DNA of 64,000 nt from Phymorhynchus buccinoides. Its lineage: Eukaryota > Mollusca > Gastropoda > Neogastropoda > Raphitomidae. Each line of letters begins with the position of its first letter. Position 1 is the stretch's first letter. Positions 1-9,342 of this stretch are shown here, piece after piece. The position numbers and the translations under genes are program-made. The notes under the pieces were generated by a model that was given only the letters and a program-made list of their open reading frames with translations, did not search any database and was not told the DNA's origin. The DNA lies in contig CM065711.1 in NCBI GenBank assembly GCA_017654935.2, positions 27,091,836 through 27,155,835 of the forward strand, read 5' to 3'.

Positions 1-300
1 AAATGCCGAAATTTTTCACTTACGCGTCACTAATTTTCAAAAATTCATATCTTCCAAATCAATCGGCCTAGAAGCATAAATGTCTACTTGCGAAAGCGAG
101 GCTGAAAGTGCTGCACATGACTGCCATGTGACAGAAACAAAATGGAAGCGCCCCCAAACCGGCCACGTGTGGAATCCGTATGTTCCCGAATACGTTTCTC
201 GGCATATACGATCCGATTTTTTGGTGAACGTTCGGCGCATAAGAGGGTTACTTTTTTCAGATTTTTTTTGAAAATTGCCCTATTCGCCTTATGCATACAA
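1..300 (-). mobile_element. fragment of a piggyBac-like element (5' region)
   Basis: The reverse complement of this segment closely matches 28500-28770: the same run through GCGAGGCTGAA, ACTGCCATGTGA, AAAATGGAAGCGCCC and CGGCCTAGAAGC, with small indels. The 28.4-kb copy begins with a TTAA-CCCCTTGACTGCC end and is followed by piggyBac-like N-terminal peptides, so this is called an old fragment of that family. No coding capacity remains. Positions 300-477 show nothing recognisable. Confidence 0.5.
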
Positions 301-477
301 GCGCCTAATGGTCCAAAAAATACGGTACAAAGTTTTAATGCTAACGTTTAGTGCGGTAGGCCCACTGCACAGTTTTAAAATAAAAAACTGGAGACATGAG
401 GCAAAAGCTGCCTGCCAAAGTGACCAGTCATTGGACTTCAAACGCCTGAAAGAAGGCCCTGTCCATCACCAGAAAGA

Positions 478-935
478 AAGAAGGAGAAGAAGAAGAAGGA
501 GAAGAAGAAGAAGAAGAAGAAGAAAGAAGAGAAGAAGAAGAAGAAGAAGAAGAAGAGGAGGAAGAAGAAAAGAAGAAGAAGAAGGAGAAGAAGAAGTACA
601 GAAGAAGAAGAAGGATAAGAGAGAGGTAGTATTTTGAAGAAGAAGAAGAAGAAGGAAGAAGAAGGAGAGAGAAGAAGGAGAAGAAGAGAAGCAGGAGAAG
701 AAGGAGAAGGAGAAAGAAGAAGAAAAAGGAGAAGAAGGAGAAGAAGAAGGAGAAGGAGGAGAAGAAGGAGAAGAAGAAGAAGAAGAAGGAGAGAAGAAGG
801 AGAAGAAGAAGGAGACAAGGAAGGAGAAGAAGGAGAAGAAGAAAGGAGAAGAAGAAGGAGAAGGAGGAGAAGAAGGAGAAGAAGAAGAAGAAGAAGAAGA
901 AGAAGGAGAGAAAGAAACAACAACAAAAGGAAACA
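478..935. repeat. GAA/GGA purine microsatellite
   Basis: About 450 bases of almost pure A/G built from GAA, GGA and GAGGA steps. It gives long Arg/Lys/Glu or Ser/Leu/Phe reading frames on both strands that are artefacts of composition. Such purine-pyrimidine mirror tracts can form triplex DNA. Confidence 0.95.
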
Positions 936-1003
936 ATAACTGTCATTTATAAAATGATTTTATAAATCATAAAGGAATCAAGATCGGTTGGACAGGATGT
1001 TAA

Positions 1004-1264
1004 CCCTTTCGCCGCCAGCCATTTCTCAGTCAAAAATTACCATTAAGCTTAACGGGGTAGAGAAAAAAAAATCATGTGCAATATTGGGGAATATCTCTGT
1101 GGCATGCTTAACATTAGGCCTATCTATTACCTCCCCAAAATTAAGAAAATAGGGTCTTCGGATAAATAACAGGCCCTGATTTGATGCCGCAGTTTTAGTG
1201 ACATGGGTGTTAAAACCATTGTGGTGCATAAATGCGACATTGTCGGCAAGGCAAAAAAGGGTTC
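1004..1264 (+). mobile_element. TTAA MITE, family 1
   Basis: Starts after TTAA (1000-1003) with CCCTTTCGCCGCCAGCC and ends near AAAAGGGTTC. It shares its interior (ACCATTAAGCTTA, AATATTG, GACATGGGTGTTAAA, CATTGTGGTGC) with copies at 15496, 16475, 24715, 35440, 47370 and 52.5-52.9 kb. TTAA target plus CCC-starting terminal repeats fits a non-autonomous piggyBac-type element (family knowledge). No ORF. Confidence 0.65.
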
Positions 1265-1696
1265 AGATCAACGGAAATGTATATTCATTAAGGAAAAAGA
1301 AAGAAAGCATCAAAATGAAAGAAAGAGAGAGAGAGTGAGAGAGAAAGAAAGAAAGAAAGACAGAGAAACTGACAGGACAAATCCCATGATCATTGTGTCC
1401 AATGGGAGACTAGGCTGGCTGTGTTCAGTACTCTTGTTAGCTTTAACAGAGAAGAGTTTCCAAAGCCGACGCTGTTCGTCAAATCATACTAATATAGCTA
1501 CACGGTCATCGTGAAGATTTCTACTGAAGCCTACAAAAAGAAGCGCTTTATTATGAAGGAATTCTTAGCGAGTGAGACTGAGTGTTTGTGTGCAGAGTTT
1601 GTTTTCGGTTGTTTTTGTTTTTTTGTTTTTAAAATTGATTTTTCTATATTTTTATTCAATGTCAGTGCAATTATTGAAAATAAATTGGTTCCAGTC

Positions 1697-1697
<1 letters not shown>

Positions 1698-1732
<35 letters not shown>

Positions 1733-1744
1733 TGTGTGTAGATG

Positions 1745-1788
<44 letters not shown>

Positions 1789-1846
1789 TGTGTGTGCATG
1801 CCTGCATGCTGGGTGGGTGTGTGAGTGTGTGCCTGTGTGTGTCCGT
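1698..1846. repeat. (GT)n microsatellite
   Basis: Dinucleotide tract with a few interruptions. It lies just 3' (on the - strand) of the FVTKN exon donor at 1867. Confidence 0.95.
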
Positions 1847-1867
1847 CTGTCCGATCTGATCATTCAC

Positions 1868-1996
1868 CTGCAGTCTGTGAGGCATAGGGTTCTCCTCCAC
1901 AGTCACTTGGTGTTGCGCAACTTGATCGGCATGACACAGCTCTCGGAAATTCTTCTGAACTTCGCTGCACAGCACTTGATTCTTGGTCACAAACAT
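1868..1996 (-). CDS. TRANK1-like helicase exon (FVTKN block)
   Basis: A 43-codon exon read on the - strand. The acceptor is TTTCAG (1997-1999) and the donor GTGAAT follows 1868; both borders are phase 0. The peptide begins MFVTKNQVLC and continues SEVQKNFREL. From memory this matches the block just after the acidic linker of vertebrate TRANK1 (FVTKNHVLC..EVQ.NF.EL), within the SF1/UvrD-like helicase region that follows the Walker A loop. It lies downstream, on the same strand, of the P-loop exon (16.2-16.4 kb) and the acidic exon (6.9-7.0 kb), so the three are in protein order. The rest of the helicase would lie to the left of the window. The adjoining acidic exon ends in phase 1, so a further exon or an indel must lie between them. 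The orientation is opposite to the C-terminal exons right of the gap. The exon itself is open, with no lesion. Confidence 0.8.
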
Positions 1997-2002
1997 CTGA
2001 AA

Positions 2003-2223
2003 CAATCATCATCACCATCATCATCACAATCATCACTGACATCACCATCATCCATCACCTTGTCATCATCATCATCACCAAGTTCATCACCACCTTCGTC
2101 ACCTCATCGCTTTCTTCTTCATCACCTTCATCATCATCATCATTCATCAATCATCATTATCACCAAGTTCATCATCTTCATCATCATCATCACCACCACC
2201 ACCTTCATCATCATCATCATCAT
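2003..2223. repeat. TCATCA/ATCACC microsatellite
   Basis: Degenerate TCA-rich trinucleotide tract starting four bases upstream (- strand) of the FVTKN exon acceptor, so it forms the region where branch point and polypyrimidine tract would be expected. Positions 2224-2645 hold nothing recognisable. Confidence 0.9.
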
Positions 2224-2645
2224 GCGTAAGTGACAGATCATGAGTGAAAATCTTCTAACCCTGACTGCCTAGCACTTTGGGGTTCTTTCTCTGCACAGAA
2301 CAAATCAAACGACTGTTCACAGACAACTGCATTTTAAACATGGCATTTTTACTATCTTTCAGCACCAGTTTACCGAGTCCAAACTTTCTCACTGTCGAGT
2401 AATCCCAAGCTCTCAAATCAGTCATCTGTCAGTAATTTTAGAGTCAACCTGAGAAAATGGTCTTAGAGATAAATCTTTCCTGACTTTGTCTGAAACAAAA
2501 ACCATCATTCCAGGACTATGACATCAAAAGTTTTTATGACATCATTCAATGACATGACGTCAGTGATCACACACCATGTTTCCCTATATTCTTACTCGTA
2601 GATCATCACCGGATACGGGGGGGCAGGGAAGGAGTTAATCTCTCT

Positions 2646-2898
2646 TAATAATAACTAAACATTTATAGAGCGCCCTTATTCTTCTCTTGAGCTCACGGCG
2701 CTTCACAATTATTTAAATAAAAATAAATACATACACAAATCATAAATAGATAAATGAGCTACTACAATATTAACTATCACAAAACAAACATGCACATTCT
2801 GTGCTTATTTATATGTTAGATGTAGATTATGTAAAGCGCAAAGAGCTCCAGTTAATGGAGAGGTGTTGCGCTATACAAGCGACCATTATTATTATTAA
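2646..2898. repeat. head-to-head pair of CR1/L2-type tails (SINE-like)
   Basis: The left arm reads AATAATAACTAAACATTTATAGAGCGC in the minus sense. The right arm carries GTAAAGCGCAAAGAG...GTTGCGCTATACAAGCG and ends in (ATT)n. The motif 'gcgctatacaa/(ATT)n' is a typical 3' end of CR1/L2-mobilised elements and recurs at 38.9 and 35.05 kb. Confidence 0.5.
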
Positions 2899-2920
2899 GA
2901 GTTTCGAGAGATAAAAATCA

Positions 2921-5645
2921 GGGCAGGAGAATGGACCAGTAAGGCAGAAAGACAGTAGACGGACAGCAGTAAAGCAAAAGGAAAAGGACGGAAGAATGGA
3001 CCAGTAAGGCAGACAGACAAGTAGAGGACAGCAGTAAGCAAAAGGAAAAAGGACGGAAAGAATGGACCAGTAAGGCAGACAGACAGTAGAGGACAGCAGT
3101 AAGCAAAAGGTCAGGAGAATGGACCAGTAAGGCAGACTAGACAGTAGAGGACAGCAGTAAGCAAAAGGTCAGGAGAATGGACCAGTAAGGCAGACAGACA
3201 GTAGAGGACAGCAGTAAGGAAAAGGACAGAAGAATGGACCAGTAAGGCAGACAGACAGTAGAGGACAGCAGTAAGCAAAAGGAAAAGGTCAGGAGAATGG
3301 ACCAGTAAGGCAGACAGACAGTAGAGGACAGCAGTAAGCAAAAAGGAAAAGGACGGAAGAATGGACCAGTAAGGCAGACAGACAGTAGAGGACAGCAGTA
3401 AGCAGAAGGAAAAAGTCAGGAGAATGGGACCAGTTAAGGCAGACCAGATAGACAGTAGAGGACAGCAGTAAGCAAAAGGACGGAAGAATGGACCAGTAAG
3501 GCAGACGAAGACAGTAGAGGACAGCAGTAAGCAAAAGGAAAAAGGTCAGGAGAATGGACCAGTAAGGCAGACAGACAGTAGAGGACAGCAGTAAGCAAAA
3601 GGAAAAGGCACGGAAGAATGGACCAGTAAGGCAGAAAGACAGTAGAGGACAGCAGTAAGCAAAAGGAAAAGGACGGAAGAATGGACCAGTAAGGCAGAAA
3701 GACAGTAGAGGACAGCAGTAAGCAAAAAGAAAAGGACGGAAGAAATGGACCAGTAAGGGCAGAAAGACAGTAGAGGACAGCAGTAAGGAAAAGGACGGAA
3801 GAATGGACCAGTAAGGCAGACCAGTTAGACAGTAGAGTAGAGACAGCAGTAAGCAAAAGGAAAAGGACGGAAGACTGGACCAGTAAGGCAGAAAGACAGT
3901 AGAGGACAGCAGTAAGTAAATGGGAAAAGGATGGAATAGAATGGACCAGTAAGGCAGACAGACAGTAGAGGACAGCAGTAAGCAGAAGGAAAAGGACGGA
4001 AGAATGGAACAGTAAGGCAGACAGACAGTAGAGGACAGCAGTAAGCAAAAGGACGGAAGAATGGACCAGTAAGGCAGACAGACAGTAGAGGACAGCAGTA
4101 AGCAAAAGGAAAAAGGACAGAAGAATGGACCAGTAAGGCAGAAAGACAGTAGAGGACAGCAGTAAGCAAAAGGAAAAGGACGGAAGAATGGACCAGTAAG
4201 GCAGACAGACAGTAGAGGACAGCAGTAAGCAAAAGGAAAAAAGGACAGAAGAATGGACCAGTAAGGCAGAAAGACAGTAGAGGACCAGCAGTAAGCAAAA
4301 GGAAAAGGACGGAAGAATGGACCAGTTAAGGCAGAAAGACAGTAGAGGACAGCAGTAAGCAAAAGGAAAAGGACGGTACGGAAGAATGGACCAGTAAGGC
4401 AGAAAAAGACAGTAAGAGGACAGCAGTAAGCAAAAGGAAAAGGACAGAAGAATGGACCATGTAAGGCAGACAGACAGTAGAGCGAGACAGCAGTAAGCAA
4501 AAGGAGAAAGGTACGGAAGAATGGGACCAGTAAAGGCAGAAAAGACAGTAGAGGACAGCAGTAAGGGCAAAAGGAAAAGGACGGAAGAATGGACCAGTAA
4601 GGCAGAAAGACCAGTAGAGGACAGCAGTAAAGGAAAAGGACGGAAGAATGGACCAGTAAGGCAGAAAGACAGTAGATGGACAGCAGTAAAGGAAAAGGAC
4701 GGAAGAATGGACCAGTAAGGCAGAAAGACAGTAGAGGACAGCAGTAAGCAAAAGGACGGAAGAATGGACCAGTAAGGCAGAAATACAGTAGAGGACAGCA
4801 GTAAGCAAAAGGACGGAAGAATATGGACCAGTAAGGCAGAAAGACAGTAGAGGACAGCAGTAAGGAAAAGGACGGAAGAATGGACCAGTAAGGCAGAAAG
4901 ACAATAGAGGACAGCAGTAAAGCAAAAGGAAAGGGACGGAAGAATGGACCAGTAAGGCAGAAAGACAGTAGAGGACAGCAGTAAGGAAAAGGACGGAAGA
5001 ATGGACCAGTAAGGCAGAAAGACAGTAGAGGACAGCAGTAAGGAAAAGGACGGAAGAATGGACCAGTAAGGCAGAAAGACAGTAGAGGACAGCAGTAAGC
5101 AAAAGGACGGAAGAATGGACCAGTAAGGCAGAAAGACAGTAGAGGACAGCAGTAAGGAAAAGGACAAGGACGGAAGAATGGACCAGTAAGGCAGAAAGAC
5201 AGTAAAGGACAGCAGTAAGCAAAAGGAAAAGGACAAGTCAAAAGGGCAGGAGAATGGACCAGTAAGGCAGAAAGACAGTAGAGGACAGCAGTAAGGAAAA
5301 GGACGGAAGAATGGACCAGTAAGGCAGAAAGACAGTAGAGGACAGCAGTAAGCAAAAGGACGGAAGAAATGGACCAGTAAGGCAGAAAGACAGTAGAGGA
5401 CAGCAGTAAGGAAAAGGACGGAAGATAAGAAATGGACCAGTAAGGCAGAAAGACAGTAAAGGACAGCAGTAAGCAAAAGGAAAAGGACAAGTCAAAAGGG
5501 CAGGAGAATGGACCAGTAAAGGCAGACAGACAGTAGAAGGACAGCAGTAAGCAAAAGGAAAAGGACAAGTCAAAAGGGCAGGAGAATGGACCAGTAAGGC
5601 AGACAGATAGTAGAGGACAGCAGTAAGCAAAAGGAAAAGGGCAAG
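2921..5645 (-). repeat. 63-bp minisatellite (about 44 units)
   Basis: The consensus unit contains GGAAGAATGGACCAGTAAGG, AGACAGTAGAGGACAGCAG and TAAGCAAAAGGAAAAGGAC. Basic length is 63 bp, with 57-bp variants (shortened GGAAAAGG spacer) and longer GGACAAGTCAAAAGGGCAGG variants toward the right end. Because 63 is a multiple of 3 and one frame lacks stops, it yields a spurious 797-codon - strand ORF. The reverse complement of a unit is the middle part of the dispersed repeat seen once per copy at 20.4, 33.9, 43.2 and 48.1 kb. Confidence 0.95.
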
Positions 5646-5740
5646 AGTCACAAAGCGAGTAACAGAGGAAGTTTACAAGCACAGAACTTCCAGAAGGTGG
5701 GGGAAGTATTTGTACAAAAGACCCCCCTCACCCAGTATCC
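5646..5740 (-). repeat. flank of the host element of the minisatellite
   Basis: Reads, in reverse, the 5' part of the same dispersed repeat (AACTTCCAGAAGGTGGGGGAA, CACAGAACTTCC, AGAGTCACAAAGCGAG). The array therefore lies inside one copy of this repeat. Positions 5741-6620 contain a CT-rich patch (5860-5945) and two copies of CTGAAAAGAAAGGGNTCACTC near 5995 and 6030, otherwise nothing. Confidence 0.7.
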
Positions 5741-6627
5741 TCAAGGGGAGGGACGGAAGGTAAGGGGTGTCGAGAAAGAAAACAAGAGGACCTGTGCAAC
5801 CCAACCTGATGCAGATGGTCGTATTTCACACAGGACGTCATCGCAGCACAAGCCCTTTCCTCGTCTTCCCCTTTCTTCTCCTCGTCCTCCTCCTCCTCTC
5901 CTCTCTCTTCCTCCTCCCCTTCCTCCTCCCCCTTCCTCCTCCATCGTACCCATCAGCCGCTGAAACAGAACAGATAAACATTTGAGTTGTAACCTGAAAA
6001 GAAAGGGCTCACTCATTCCGGACACATTCCCTGAAAAGAAAGGGTTCACTCATTCCGAGTATACTCGGAACAGGAGAATATAACAACAGAATTAGTATTA
6101 GTATTAGTATTTTAGTATTTAGGTACTTTATAGTCACAGAGGCGTCTCTGTGAAATTCGGGTTGCTCCCACCTGGAGAGAATTAGACTTTTGTGTAAACT
6201 TTGGGGGCTCATGCCTTATAACACAAGGCCTTAACACACATTCCCATGACGAGTAGCAACTATAGTTTGAAAGCCAAGTTCGGGCATACATACGGTAACG
6301 CTTCGAGCAGCCGTTTATCCTCTTAAATCATATATCTTTGATTCTGACGAAAATATCCCTAAAACTGATTCTAACCCTATCCCTTACCCGATGAAGTACA
6401 AAAGTTGGGTGAAAAAAACGCTCAGGTAATTTCTGATACTCTCTCAACAGACCTGTTTACCCTGAAATTGGGCTTCATGTATTCAAAATCCAAAATAAGT
6501 GTATTTTTCACAAAATAGGAGTACAGTACTCCAACAGGAAAGTTTCCACAACGGAGCGTAAACATGCATACATTTTTTTATAACTTGTTGAAATACTGTG
6601 TCAAAAGTATCATCCATTTAAATTTAC

Positions 6628-6674
6628 AACACACACACACACACACACAGCACACACACACACACACACACAGA
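6628..6674. repeat. (CA)n microsatellite
   Basis: Short interrupted CA tract. Positions 6675-6877 are AT-rich intron with no recognisable feature. Confidence 0.9.
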
Positions 6675-6877
6675 GCGCACCCATTTCCTGAATCAGGCAA
6701 TATACAGCTCTAAATGATATATTTTCTAAATGATATATTTTTTTCACCATTTCACCATATTTTTGTCCCATGTACCATATTTATCATATTTTTGTCAAAT
6801 ATGTGTCCAAAATATGGTGAAATCTTATGAATAAACAGGCCTGACTCTCAAGTGATTTAACCGAGCGTGCTCCTTAC

Positions 6878-7012
6878 CCGATGCCCTCCCTTTCTTGCTC
6901 TCCTGTGTGTCGTCTTTGTCCAGCAGGCCTTTGAACAGATCGGCGTTTGAGTCATCATCATCGTCATCGTCATTTTCTTCTTCTTCTCCTTCTTCGTTGT
7001 TGTCTTCCAGAT
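6878..7012 (-). CDS. TRANK1-like acidic linker exon
   Basis: A 135-bp exon on the - strand, acceptor TATTTTGCAG (cag at 7013-7015) and donor GTAAGG (6877 downward). The frame starts with two bases and ends with one. It encodes an acidic stretch (LEDNNEEGEEEEN followed by a run of seven Asp) and then SNADLFKGLLDKDDTQESKK. The P-loop exon at 16.2 kb ends in one base before its GTAAGA donor, so the two join in phase and produce ...RDDD-LEDNN. Vertebrate TRANK1 has an acidic low-complexity linker between Walker A and FVTKN (from memory), which fits its position. The Asp run is GAT/GAC and continuous with a TCA-type microsatellite, so its length may vary. Confidence 0.65.
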
Positions 7013-7017
7013 CTGCA

Positions 7018-7925
7018 AAATACAGTGGTTTTGGAAAAGCTGAGCAATTTATGCCCTGGGTTGTATTTCACGCTAGAGTTCATTACGTAAGTCGTAATCT
7101 CTTCTTTCTTTTTCATTCACTCATTCATTCATTCATTCATTCGTTCTGTTACTCTTGTTTGTTTTTCATACCCTGGCTAAAAGACTCCAGGGATCATCCC
7201 AACAGCCGAAGCACTTGAACACTATGGTACAAATGCACCAGTGGCAGCTAGGGATGAGAACATTATGTGTGTGACCGAGTTTTTGATTACCCCGCCACGT
7301 TGCGCAGCCACACTCCGACTTCGGAGGAAAATGCACAGAGATTTTTTGAAAAGCGGAGCAATTTGTGCCCGGGTTGTCTTTTGCGCTCAAGTTCTTTACC
7401 TGATCGTTCTCTTCTTTCTTTTTTCATTCATTCATTCGTTTCTGTTCCTTTTGTTAAGTTGCTGTCGTACCCTGGCTAAAAGACTCCAGGAATCATCCGA
7501 ACCACTTGAACACTATGGTACAAATGCACCAGTAGCTAGGGATGAGAAAATATTACATGTGACCGTTTTTTTATTTATCCCGCCACGTGGGCAGCCACAC
7601 TCCGACTTCGGAGGAAAATACACAGATTTTTGGAAAAGTTGTGTCTGGGTTGTCTTTCGCGCTAAAGTTTTATTTTACATGTGGTTCTCTTCTTTCTTTT
7701 TCATTCTTTCATTCATTCTGTTCCTCTTGTTAGTTTGTTGTCATACCCTGGCTAAAAGACTCCAGGGATCATCCCAACAGCCGAAGCACTTGAACACTAT
7801 GGTACAAATGCACCAGCTAGGGATGAGAACATTACGTGTGTGACCGTTTTTGATTTACCCCGCCACCCACGTGGGCAGCCACACTCCGACTTAGGGGGAT
7901 TTTGGAGGACTGATGATGTTACGCT
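7018..7925 (+). repeat. dispersed repeat R1, three tandem units
   Basis: Three units of about 275-300 bp. Each has a CTTCTTTCTTTTTCATTCATTC stretch followed by CCCTGGCTAAAAGACTCCAG, GAACACTATGGTACAAATGC, AGGGATGAGAAC and CCCGCCACGTGGGCAGCC. Only the second half recurs elsewhere as single copies (17.3, 20.8 reversed, 22.85 and 50.65 kb). CCTGG...CCAGG can form a small hairpin. No transposase, and no convincing A/B box to call a SINE. The open frame at 7241-7843 is an artefact of this array. Confidence 0.8.
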
Positions 7926-8400
7926 AGGAGCTTGTCATGGCTGTGGTAAGACAACCCCCCCCCCCCCCCTAACTGTGCATAGCATAACATTTTGATGTAG
8001 CCTTGGTGTTCTAGCCTGTGTCAAATTGGGTCTGACACAGCCTTAACCCTCCATGTAGCGTAGCGCGTTCCCGGACTGATCAGGGATAGCCCCCCCCCCC
8101 CCCCGAAAGAGCCAATAGCGGCTCCTGGAATATTCCGGGAAGCCCACATGATGGAAGTTCAGATTAACGTCACGCATTTTATGTTCAATGTTGGATGGAA
8201 GTTCAGTTTAACGTCGTGTATCGGCTTTCGCCATGTACGATGGTCTGAACAAACCAACCAAGGTATAAACAAAAATTTATGTTCCTGAAATCACTGTCTT
8301 AGCCAAAAGGCCGAGAAGCGATCAGAATTGCCCACATGACATCACAAAGCACCTCATATAGCAGCCAATTGTGCGAGTACTTGTGTACCCTAACTACACT
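7926..8400. other. intron, no recognised feature
   Basis: Contains C homopolymers near 7955-7968 and 8091-8104 and a repeated ATGGAAGTTCAG-TTAACGTC element (8150-8215). No ORF or known repeat recognised. Confidence 0.5.
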
Positions 8401-8414
8401 CCATCTCGAGCTCT

Positions 8415-9150
8415 TTTGTCTGTCTGTCTGTCTCTCTCTCTCTGTCTCTCCCTTGTCCCCAGACGGATCTCTCTCTCGTCATCGATCTCCATCTCCACTC
8501 CCTCCCTCCCTCCCTCCCACGCCAACAAGCTCCGTCTCTCTGGCGCCATTTCGTTAATTCTTGCTCTGTGTGTGTGTTGTGTCGTGTGTCTGTGTGTGTG
8601 TGTATGTTGTGTTGTGTGTGTGTGTTGTGGTGTGTGTGTTGTGTGTGTGTGTGTCTGTGTGTGTGTGTGTGTTGTGTGTGTGTGTATACGTGCGTGCGTG
8701 CGTGCATGTGTGTGTGTGTATATATGTGTGATTGTGTGTTTGTGATGTTTGTGTGTGTGTGTGTGGGTTGTGTGTGTGGGTAAGTGCGTGTATGTGGTGT
8801 AGTAGATGTGTCTGTGTGTGTTGTTTTTTTTTGTTTCTGTGGTGTGTGTGTGTGTGTGTTGTAGTGTGTTGTGTGTGTGTGTGTGGTTGTGTGTGCTGTG
8901 TGTGTGTGTGTGTGTGTGTGTGGTTGTGTGTGTGTTTGTGTGGGTGTGTGTTATGTGTGTGTGTGTGTGTGTGTGGTTGGTGTGTGTTGGTGATTGTGTG
9001 TGTGCGTGTGTTTTGTGTGGTTTTTTTTTTTTTTTTTGTGTGTGTGTGTTTGTGTGTGTCGTTGTGTGTGTGTGTGTGTGTTGTGTGTGTGTGTGTGTTG
9101 TGTGTGTGTGTGTGTGTGTTTCTGTCTGTGTGTTTGTGTGTTTCTGTGTG
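8415..9150. repeat. CT then long (GT)n-rich tract
   Basis: CTGTCT/CTCCCT runs (8415-8520), then about 590 bases of interrupted GT. All Cys/Val and His/Thr reading frames here are artefacts. It adjoins the 3' end of the non-LTR element on its right. Confidence 0.95.
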
Positions 9151-9342
9151 ATTCATGCAGATTCAGATTCAGATTCAGATATTTATTGTCCTTTGAAAAC
9201 GCGTAACAGGTTTTATATGACACTAAAATAACATAATAATAATAATAAACAAACAACGAAACACTAAATGTAAGAAACAAAGCATTTGTAACATGAACTT
9301 TTTCATCAAACATTCTGTTCTTGTTTGTACTTTTTCCCCGTT

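Noticed and set aside
428..946. poly-Ser/Leu/Phe and poly-Arg ORFs
   Set aside because: Purine microsatellite read in different frames.
3289..5682. 797-codon - strand ORF and overlapping 680- and 298-codon frames (Leu/Ser/Cys-rich)
   Set aside because: They are translations of the 63-bp minisatellite; the unit is a multiple of 3 and lacks stops in one frame. No start context or non-repeat part.
7018..7925. R1 repeat as a tRNA-derived SINE
   Set aside because: No convincing A and B boxes and no A-rich or hexamer tail; left as an unclassified dispersed repeat.
8554..9231. long Cys/Val and His/Thr ORFs
   Set aside because: Products of (GT)n repeats; the same holds at 1.7, 14.8, 21.6, 34.9, 38.6 and 44.7 kb.
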